Below are positions 23,596 through 29,129 of a stretch of DNA of 35,756 bases, piece after piece; position 1 is the first letter of the stretch, and every line of letters begins with the position of its first letter. Under the pieces are notes generated by a model. The model was not told where the DNA came from and made no database searches. It saw only the letters and a program-made list of their open reading frames with translations. Source of the stretch: a virus; the IMG/VR virus record IMGVR_UViG_3300032561_000068, positions 1 to 35,756 of that record. One strand, 5' to 3'. The position numbers were made by a program, and so were the translations under genes.

Positions 23596-23810
23596 CCCCC
23601 GCCGGACGCCAAGCCCTACGAGAGAAGCACAGCAAGCGTCTTAATGACGGGGGGCGGTGCTTGGCTTGTGGTGGAGCAATGTCACACCCCTGCGACGTAA
23701 TCAAGGTACTAGACGCTTACGAAGAACTCTATGATGATAATAAGAAAACATTAGAAGCATTGACGATAGCGTTGAATTTTGCCCAATCACTAGCAAAGAT
23801 GATCCCATGA
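23592..23810 (+). CDS. Small Cys-containing protein, copy 1 of a tandem paralogue pair, 72 aa
   Basis: The start is GTG 23592, overlapping the previous stop as GTGA. The protein reads PAGRQALREKHSKRLNDG, then RCLACGGAMSHPCDVIKVLD and a helical C-terminus (EALTIALNFAQSLAKMIP). RQALREKH and PCDVIKVLDAYE recur in the next gene. C..C and C may hold a metal. The same frame stays open upstream to 23283, but that part is a shadow of the preceding gene. Function unknown. Confidence 0.72.
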   Translation: MTPAGRQALREKHSKRLNDGGRCLACGGAMSHPCDVIKVLDAYEELYDDNKKTLEALTIALNFAQSLAKMIP

Positions 23811-23946
23811 CTGAAGACGAGCGCCAAGCCCTACGAGAGAAGCACCGAGAAATATTTGATGATTACGGCTCAATCTGCGATTACTGCGATAGGTGCGGTT
23901 GTGGCGAGTATTACGTGGAGTGGCCCTGCGACGTAATCAAGGTACT
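23607..23946 (+). repeat. Direct repeats shared by two tandem small genes
   Basis: A perfect 24-base repeat lies at 23607-23630 and 23822-23845. A perfect 23-base repeat lies at 23688-23710 and 23924-23946, continuing with two mismatches. They encode RQALREKH and PCDVIKV in both genes. Such long identity in otherwise diverged copies suggests recent duplication or gene conversion. Confidence 0.85.
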
Positions 23947-24088
23947 GGATGCTTACGAATCATTGATTGAATACCATTATCATGATGGGGATACTGACCG
24001 AGAGGACCCGTGGTGTAGGACTTGCTGGAAGCCATATCCCTGCGAAAAGGGAAAGGCTTTAGGACACCCTGACGGAGCAGAAGTATGA
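23807..24088 (+). CDS. Small Cys-rich protein, copy 2 of the tandem pair, 93 aa
   Basis: It starts in the ATGA of copy 1. The protein has DERQALREKHREIFDDYG, CDYCDRCGCGEYYVEWPCDV (about 24-43) and IKVLDAYESLIEYHYHDGDT. It ends with WCRTCWKPYPCEKGKALGHP. It has more cysteines than copy 1 (three CxxC-type pairs), which suggests one or two zinc sites. The stop overlaps a further 36-aa gene. No known family is recognised. Confidence 0.75.
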   Translation: MTEDERQALREKHREIFDDYGSICDYCDRCGCGEYYVEWPCDVIKVLDAYESLIEYHYHDGDTDREDPWCRTCWKPYPCEKGKALGHPDGAEV

Positions 24089-24195
24089 CCCCCGAAGAAC
24101 TACCTAATCTTGTTGGTTTTGGTACAGTTTTTGAAGCTTATAAAAAGGTTGAACCAGTCTATATTATCAGTCGTGATGGTTCATTAATGCCCTGA
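24085..24195 (+). CDS. Hypothetical peptide, 36 aa
   Basis: ATG 24085 overlaps the previous stop (ATGA). The peptide starts MTPEELPNLVGFGTVFEAYK and ends YIISRDGSLMP. It has no Cys. The coupling supports expression, but the short length leaves doubt. A strong GGGGGAAGG lies between it and the next gene. Confidence 0.5.
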   Translation: MTPEELPNLVGFGTVFEAYKKVEPVYIISRDGSLMP

Positions 24196-24221
24196 CAATG
24201 GGGGGAAGGTGAGTATTATCT

Positions 24222-24332
24222 ATGAACGCTGAAGAACTTGTAAAAGATGTAAAGACCTGTAAAGGATCACTTTGTATGTTCCATGGGCGTATCTTTGGAT
24301 GTCACCAAGAGGATGAGAATTGTAATGCATGA
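24222..24332 (+). CDS. Small Cys-rich peptide upstream of primase, 36 aa
   Basis: ATG 24222 is preceded by GGGGGAAGGTGAG about ten bases upstream. The peptide reads MNAEELVKDVKTCKGSLCMF, then HGRIFGCHQEDENCNA. Four cysteines and two histidines in 36 residues suggest metal binding. Its stop lies 8 bases inside the primase start (ATGCATGA), so it is likely coupled to primase translation. Confidence 0.6.
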   Translation: MNAEELVKDVKTCKGSLCMFHGRIFGCHQEDENCNA

Positions 24333-25329
24333 TATATTCAACGGCCTCAACGCTTATGTGGTGCTACAAGACATTTTAGGAGTAGGCGAGATCCATGAGA
24401 GTGGCGATGAGCTTATTCACTCGTGCCATCTCCGCATTGGCAACCATAAGAATGGGGATCAAAGCCCCAGTGCTAGCTTAAATAAAGATACTCTATTGTT
24501 TAATTGCTTTACGTGCGGGGGCGGTAGCGTAATTTGGCTAGTTCAGAACTCACTGAATGTAAGCCGTGAAGAAGCCGTTGCAATCCTCATGGGAGAAGCC
24601 AATGGGACTACGATCGTGCCGATTGAGGATTTTATCAAGCGTTTGGAAGGTGTTTTCGAGCAAAACCATCATGAACGTACTGATATCCCCATCTACAGTG
24701 ATACATTGCTTAGACGTTGGGAAGGCCCATGCGACTACCTTACCTCCAGAGGGGTCTCAGAGGCCGTACAACGGGAGATGCGAACTGGTGTAGAGAAGAA
24801 CCGGTCAGAGGTCCAAAAATCCCCACAGGGAGAGCGGATGGTTGCTGTCGATAGGGTTGTAATACCACATTTCATGAAAGGTCAACTAGTTGGATGGGTA
24901 GCACGTAAGCTACAAGATATTCAAGGAATTCCCAAGTACAGGAACTCTAAGGGTTTCCCTCGAGGTGCATGGCTGTTTAATTTGGATAATGCAATCTTGC
25001 ACGATGAGGTGTACGTTGTTGAGAGCCCAATGAGCGTCCTTGTGATGAAAAGTCGGGGTATTGATAACGTCGTAGCAACATTCGGCGCAAAAGTTGATGC
25101 TAGCCAACTCGCTTTGCTACGTAATTTCTCTCGGGTGATTATCTTTATGGATGGTGACGCCCCTGGTCGTATGGCCACGAGTCATCTTATAGAGAGTTTA
25201 GGGAGTTATACGAAATTATCTATAATTGAGACCCCCGATGATGAAGATCCTGCTACGCTAGATGTTATACCCGCTTCAGTAAATTCTTTTGAGTATCAGT
25301 TAAAACACTGCTTGACTTACAGCAGTTAA
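24325..25329 (+). CDS. dnaG: DnaG-type primase
   Basis: The 334-aa protein has a CHC2-type zinc domain with C34, H41, C61 and C64 (HSCHLRIGNH, FNCFTCGGGS). The TOPRIM core follows: VYVVESPMSVLVMKSRG (about 231-247), then FSRVIIFMDGDAPGRMA (about 271-287) with the DGD motif, and finally IETPDDEDPATLD (about 305-317). It makes RNA primers for the DnaB/Pol III-type fork. It is shorter than bacterial DnaG (about 600 aa), lacking the C-terminal helicase-binding domain. I choose ATG 24325, which overlaps the previous stop; the frame is open upstream to 24283. The end contains the next promoter. Confidence 0.93.
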   Translation: MHDIFNGLNAYVVLQDILGVGEIHESGDELIHSCHLRIGNHKNGDQSPSASLNKDTLLFNCFTCGGGSVIWLVQNSLNVSREEAVAILMGEANGTTIVPIEDFIKRLEGVFEQNHHERTDIPIYSDTLLRRWEGPCDYLTSRGVSEAVQREMRTGVEKNRSEVQKSPQGERMVAVDRVVIPHFMKGQLVGWVARKLQDIQGIPKYRNSKGFPRGAWLFNLDNAILHDEVYVVESPMSVLVMKSRGIDNVVATFGAKVDASQLALLRNFSRVIIFMDGDAPGRMATSHLIESLGSYTKLSIIETPDDEDPATLDVIPASVNSFEYQLKHCLTYSS

Positions 25330-25340
25330 GCTGCTACTAT
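25312..25340 (+). promoter_or_regulatory. Promoter with palindromic spacer before the SSB-like gene
   Basis: TTGACT (25312-25317) and TACTAT (25335-25340) are 17 bases apart. The spacer holds the inverted repeat AGCAG-TTAAG-CTGCT (25321-25335), a plausible operator. The predicted start is near 25347, giving a leader of about 65 bases with a palindrome AGCCCTAGGGCT near 25380. The -35 box and part of the spacer lie inside the primase gene end. Confidence 0.62.
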
Positions 25341-25411
25341 TGAAGATGCAGTACAACAACAAAATAATAAAATACATACAGCCCTAGGGCTTTTAATAGA
25401 AAGATAAACTA

Positions 25412-26245
25412 ATGGCGTTGCAAAAAGGCATGGCTGCCGTAAAAGCCAGTATTGAACGTTCACAACAGAGTCAAGGCCCTCGAACGTATGAGCAGACTAA
25501 GTGGTTCTATTGGCGGTCTACAGAGACAAAGGCTCTGCGATTCCTGACGGATTCCAACGACATCTACGTCGTGCCAGTGCATGACAAGGTCCCTACCTTC
25601 GACGGTAAGACGACAGCTTTCGTCTGCCGTAGTGCGTTCGAAGAGTCTTGTGAGCTTTGTGCTCGTGAGAAGGGCACCCCTGGTGCGTACCGTCGTGATG
25701 TTGGTTATGGCATTGCCGTACTTCGTGAAGAAGTTAAGGAAAATGGTAAGACCACTGGCTACCGTGATGTTACTGAAGAGTACGAAGACGTGGTAGACGG
25801 TAAGACTGTCATCAAGAAGCGTCCTTATGTCGGCATCGTCTCACAGGGTATGCGAAACTTCTGGAATCAGATTGCTGTTATCTCCGAGAAGTATGGGTCA
25901 CTTCGTGATCGTGAAATCGAGATTATGCGACAAGGTGCTGGTACTGACACCACGTACATGGCATTCGCCCAACCTGAGAAGGAAATCGCCAACATGGACA
26001 GCCGTTACGAGAAGTTTGTACCAGACCTTGAGGCCTACCTCAAGCGTATTGGTTCAGCCGAGTACTACGACGCGAAGATCCGTGGTATTGTTAAGGATAA
26101 GATGGATAAGAAGCCATCTAGCTCCAGCAATTACTCCGCACCAGCAATGGCTGTTGAAGAAGAGTACGCAGAGGATGACTACGTATCCATTGAGGAAGAA
26201 ACCACCGCAGAGCGTTTGCAGCGTAAGCTAGCAGCTCAGGCATAA
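25412..26245 (+). CDS. Probable single-stranded DNA-binding protein
   Basis: The 277-aa protein has RTYEQTKWFYWRSTETKALR (about 24-43), then FLTDSNDIYVVPVHDKVPTF and FVCRSAFEESCELCAREKG (70-88), a Cys-rich zinc site. It ends in an acidic stretch (AVEEEYAEDDYVSIEEETTA, about 246-265) before a basic tail. A zinc site in the core and an acidic C-terminus are features of T4 gp32-like proteins. Placement directly after primase, with a dedicated promoter and high-expression-like codon choice (GGT, CGT, AAG), supports a stoichiometric SSB. The family is inferred. Confidence 0.65.
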   Translation: MALQKGMAAVKASIERSQQSQGPRTYEQTKWFYWRSTETKALRFLTDSNDIYVVPVHDKVPTFDGKTTAFVCRSAFEESCELCAREKGTPGAYRRDVGYGIAVLREEVKENGKTTGYRDVTEEYEDVVDGKTVIKKRPYVGIVSQGMRNFWNQIAVISEKYGSLRDREIEIMRQGAGTDTTYMAFAQPEKEIANMDSRYEKFVPDLEAYLKRIGSAEYYDAKIRGIVKDKMDKKPSSSSNYSAPAMAVEEEYAEDDYVSIEEETTAERLQRKLAAQA

Positions 26246-26247
26246 CG

Positions 26248-26325
26248 TTTGCTTCCACAAGCAAAACCCAGCTAGTATGCCCAGAGTGCACACCATAAGC
26301 GATCGTTGCGCTCTGGGTATGCTAG
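26248..26325 (+). promoter_or_regulatory. Long hairpin leader before groES
   Basis: A TTTGCTT/AAGCAAA hairpin (26248-26265, loop CCAC) is followed by a much larger one. Bases 26272-26290 pair with 26307-26325 over 19 uninterrupted positions, three of them G-U, with a 16-base loop. The arms read CTAGTATGCCCAGAG and CTCTGGGTATGCTAG at the base. No T-run follows, and the groES ribosome-binding site (AAAAGGA, 26336-26342) is free. It may stop or stabilise the SSB mRNA, or control groES. Confidence 0.7.
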
Positions 26326-26348
26326 TTACCAAAACAAAAGGAATGAAT

Positions 26349-26639
26349 ATGTCGTTTACTGTACTAGAAGATAAAGTAGTAATTAAGATTGCACAGGTAG
26401 AAGAAACCACTGAGAGTGGCCTTTACATCCCTGATTCAGCTGCTGCCATGCCAGAAACTGGTGTTGTGGTTGCCGTAGGTCCTGGTAGAGTTACCAGTAA
26501 TGGCACCCTGCTGCCTACTGGCATTAGTGTTGGTGATACAGTAGTATTTAGCAAGCGTTCTGCGCAGAAGATTGTGATCGAGGATGAAGACTATCTTGTC
26601 TTCCTTTCTGACCACATTCTTGCTATTGTAGAAAACTAG
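26349..26639 (+). CDS. groES: GroES-like co-chaperonin
   Basis: The protein is 96 aa, the usual GroES length. It reads MSFTVLEDKVVIKIAQVEET, then GLYIPDSAAAMPETGVVVAV, GPGRV, and GDTVVFSKRSAQKIVIEDED, finishing YLVFLSDHILAIVEN. The mobile loop (about 16-32), the 'G.VvavG.Gr' strand and the 'ED.yLv....DILAI' end are family marks. I choose ATG 26349 because AAAAGGA is six bases upstream; the frame is open from ATG 26277, but that lies inside the hairpin. No GroEL is in the window, so it probably works with the host chaperonin in capsid assembly, as T4 gp31 does. Confidence 0.9.
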   Translation: MSFTVLEDKVVIKIAQVEETTESGLYIPDSAAAMPETGVVVAVGPGRVTSNGTLLPTGISVGDTVVFSKRSAQKIVIEDEDYLVFLSDHILAIVEN

Positions 26640-26653
26640 TTTGCATTAAGTTT

Positions 26654-26714
26654 CGGGTCCTGGTATCCCCTTCCAACGCCCGTGAAGTAGCTGAAGTCTA
26701 GGATAGGCTGCTTC
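26654..26714 (+). other. Structured leader between groES and the polymerase gene
   Basis: In the 100-base gap, CGGGT (26654-26658) can pair with GCCCG (26678-26682), and GAAGTAGC (26684-26691) pairs with GCTGCTTC (26707-26714) with one G-U. No intrinsic T-run or clear -10/-35 pair was found. AAGG lies seven bases before ATG 26740. It may be a leader structure of the polymerase message. Confidence 0.4.
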
Positions 26715-26739
26715 CTCCTCCATATAGTAAGGTTGAATC

Positions 26740-28143
26740 ATGACAGATAAATTAGTCGCTTTACACGTTCATTCAGAGCACAGTTGCCTCGATGGTCTCG
26801 CAACAATCGATGATATTGTTAACCGTGTAGTAGACCTTGGGCAGAGTGCCGTAGCTATTACCGATCACGGTGAATGCAGTGGCCACCTACAGCTCCAGCA
26901 TGCAGCTGATAAGGCTGGTATCAAGCCCATCTATGGCATGGAAGGTTACTTCACCGAGAATCGCCATGAGAAAGCTGGCAAGAAGGGCGAGAACTACGAC
27001 CACATGACAATCCTGGCAATGAATTCCAAAGGCCTAGAGAACTTGTGGTCACTTTCCAGCCTTGCTTATATCGAAGGTAGCTACTACGGCAACCCACGCT
27101 TCGACTGGGAACTACTGGAAAAGTACAATGAAGGGCTTATCATCACTGGTGGTTGCATGGGTGGTTGCATCGGTAAGCACCTTAAAGATGAAGGTAATTA
27201 TTCAAAGGCTGTAGAGCGTATCGGTCGATACCAAGCGATCTTTGGTGAACGATTCCACCTAGAGCTGCACACGTATCTTGACCCAGAGAGCAACGAATGG
27301 AACTTGCGCGTTGCAGAAGCTGCTCTTGACTACAGCGTTCCTCTGATTACCGTAGCAGACTCTCACTACGCTAAGCCCGACCAGTGGTATGCGCATGAAC
27401 TCATGACAGCTATCCAGATGGGCAAGACCATCAATGACCCATCACGGTTCAGCTATGGTTCTAATCAGTTGTGCCTCTTCTCAGAGGAAGAGACTCGTAG
27501 CCGTTTAAGCTATCTACCCGATTCGATTGTTGACGGAGCTATCAAACGTACTGGTGAGATTGCTGATATGTGCGATGCTCGGGTACCAGGCTCACGTAAG
27601 ATGCCTGTATTCTACAATACTGCCAAGATGGACGAACGTAAGATGCGTGAGACTGCCGAAGAAGGCTTCGCCCGTAAGATCGTTGGGCATACCGCTGAAG
27701 ATATGATTCAGGTATATCGAGACCGCCTAGAATACGAGATCGAAATCGTTACCACTCGTGGATTCCCAGGCTACTTCTTGACCGTACAAGACCTCATCAA
27801 TTGGAGTAAGAGTGAAGGATTCCTTGTAGGACCTAGCCGTGGATGTTTTTTACCTGGATCTTATGTAGGACAGTGTAATGGAGAACATAAGTTAATAGAG
27901 TTAATAGAGAAAGGTGACAAGGTAACAAATTACTTTGAAGGTGAAAGTACGGTTATTAATACATTTGTTTATGAAATCGATGAAGATATAATTTCATTAG
28001 AATTCGAAGACGGTGCGATAATAAAATGTACGCAAGATCATAAGTTCTTGACTCAAAGAGGTTGGGTGCCTGCCATCGAATTAACGCTAGATGACGAGGT
28101 AATAGAACATTATGCAAGTTTACAAGACGACGAACAAAATTAA
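26740..28143 (+). CDS. dnaE: DNA polymerase III alpha, N-extein half fused to N-intein
   Basis: Residues 1-368 are the PHP and early polymerase part of a DnaE-type alpha subunit. LHVHSEHSCLDG (8-19) has the HxH PHP motif, AITDHGECSG follows near 39, VADSHYAKP near 205, and the half ends at GFLVGPSRG. The next 99 residues are an N-intein: C369 at the splice point (CFLPGSYVGQC), block A, and block B with TQDH (KCTQDHKFLTQRGW, about 429-442). The frame stops at 28141 just after the intein domain. It therefore cannot give a full polymerase alone and must splice with the product of 29022-31319. The last 32 bases overlap the endonuclease gene. Confidence 0.93.
   Translation: MTDKLVALHVHSEHSCLDGLATIDDIVNRVVDLGQSAVAITDHGECSGHLQLQHAADKAGIKPIYGMEGYFTENRHEKAGKKGENYDHMTILAMNSKGLENLWSLSSLAYIEGSYYGNPRFDWELLEKYNEGLIITGGCMGGCIGKHLKDEGNYSKAVERIGRYQAIFGERFHLELHTYLDPESNEWNLRVAEAALDYSVPLITVADSHYAKPDQWYAHELMTAIQMGKTINDPSRFSYGSNQLCLFSEEETRSRLSYLPDSIVDGAIKRTGEIADMCDARVPGSRKMPVFYNTAKMDERKMRETAEEGFARKIVGHTAEDMIQVYRDRLEYEIEIVTTRGFPGYFLTVQDLINWSKSEGFLVGPSRGCFLPGSYVGQCNGEHKLIELIEKGDKVTNYFEGESTVINTFVYEIDEDIISLEFEDGAIIKCTQDHKFLTQRGWVPAIELTLDDEVIEHYASLQDDEQN
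27844..28140 (+). other. Split intein, N-terminal fragment (99 aa)
   Basis: It begins with Cys1 directly after the GPSRG extein end. Block A (CFLPGSYV) and block B (TQDH with conserved Thr and His) are present. Its 99-residue length is typical of natural N-inteins. No endonuclease domain is fused. Codons are more A/T-rich than in the extein around it. Confidence 0.9.
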
Positions 28144-29047
28144 CGGGAAATTTTATATAGGGCAAGATACACACGATGATCCAAACTATTATGGGTCAGG
28201 GGTTGCCATCGTGAATGCTATAAAATTTTATGGAAAACTTAATTTTTTTAAAGAAGTACTCCAAGTTTGTAATACTATAGATGAACTCAATCAAGCAGAG
28301 ATAGAATGGATTAGCAAACTAGATGCTAACAACAGGAAAATAGCTTACAATATACAACCAGGTGGTAACCAAAAAGATTCGTATACAAATAACCCTAATA
28401 GAGAAGAGATTCTTAGAAAGTTAATAGAATCTAATGCAAGAGTTAATAATGATCCCGTGCTATCTAAAGCCAAACAAGATAAAACCACCGAAACAAAGAT
28501 GAAGAATGGTACTCATCCTTCTTTGCCTGGAATGAAAAAAAAGTATAGTGAAGCTAATAAGGGTAGAGTATTTACAGAAGATACTTGTAAGAAAATTAGT
28601 GAAGCTAATAAAGGCAAAGCAAAGACTGAAGAACATAAAAAAAAGTTATCTTTAGCTAAAAAGGGGAAGCCTTCATCCAACAAAGGTAAGAAAATGAGTA
28701 AAGAAGGCATAGATAATATCAAATCGTCATGGACTGACAATCGTAGAGTTAAACATTCACAAATATTTTCTGGTAGGATTGTTTCGGAAGAAACTAAGAA
28801 AAAAATATCTGAATCTAAAATTGGGAAACCTGGCACACCGCATACGGAGGATTCTAAGAAGAAAATCTCTGAAGCCAATAAAGGGAAAATATTCTCAGAA
28901 GAATCACGAAAGAAAATGTCAGAAAGCAGTAGGGGACAAACTGCATGGAATAAAGGTATCCCATGCACAGAAGAAACAAAAGAAAAGATTCGTCAAAGTA
29001 TTTTGAGTAAGAGAGAGAAAAATGAAGCTAAAATCAAAGACGATTGA
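28112..29047 (+). CDS. Free-standing GIY-YIG homing endonuclease with NUMOD3 repeats
   Basis: The 311-aa protein opens with MQVYKTTNKINGKFYIGQDT, the 'Y......GK.YIG' catalytic core of GIY-YIG nucleases. NQAEIEWISKLDANN near residue 68 holds the catalytic Glu. From about 130 it has repeated NUMOD3 DNA-binding motifs such as SEANKGRVFTEDTCKKISEA, KGKAKTEEHKKKLS, SEETKKKISESKIGKP and TEETKEKIRQSI. The C-terminus is very basic. It lies between the two polymerase halves, overlapping the N-intein end by 32 bases and the C-intein start by 26, each in a different frame. The DNA is clearly more A-rich than the exteins. It probably spreads the intein-bearing polymerase locus. Confidence 0.92.
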   Translation: MQVYKTTNKINGKFYIGQDTHDDPNYYGSGVAIVNAIKFYGKLNFFKEVLQVCNTIDELNQAEIEWISKLDANNRKIAYNIQPGGNQKDSYTNNPNREEILRKLIESNARVNNDPVLSKAKQDKTTETKMKNGTHPSLPGMKKKYSEANKGRVFTEDTCKKISEANKGKAKTEEHKKKLSLAKKGKPSSNKGKKMSKEGIDNIKSSWTDNRRVKHSQIFSGRIVSEETKKKISESKIGKPGTPHTEDSKKKISEANKGKIFSEESRKKMSESSRGQTAWNKGIPCTEETKEKIRQSILSKREKNEAKIKDD

Positions 29048-29129
29048 GCACTATGTAGGCCCAGTCTATGATATTGGTGTATCGTCACAAGATCATAGTT
29101 ATATTATTGGGAATAAAGTTGTCCACAAC
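29022..29129 (+). other. Split intein, C-terminal fragment (36 aa)
   Basis: Thirty-six residues from a new Met to the terminal Asn include block F (YDIGVSSQDHSYIIGN) and block G (VVHN|S). The penultimate His, terminal Asn and +1 Ser required for splicing are all present. The length matches natural C-inteins (about 35-40 aa). Confidence 0.9.

Noticed and set aside
23366-23704. 112-aa open frame on the minus strand
   Set aside because: It is antisense to two coupled + strand genes in a GC-rich patch, where open frames arise by chance, and has no ribosome site.
28513-28968. 151-aa open frame on the minus strand
   Set aside because: It is the mirror of the repetitive NUMOD3 part of the endonuclease; the repeated Leu/Phe-rich sequence is explained by the A-rich sense repeats.
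27844-29129. A frameshifted ordinary intein in one polymerase gene
   Set aside because: Two independent frame changes would be needed, each exactly at a typical split point, with a good ribosome site and Met at the second half. A natural split intein explains this better.
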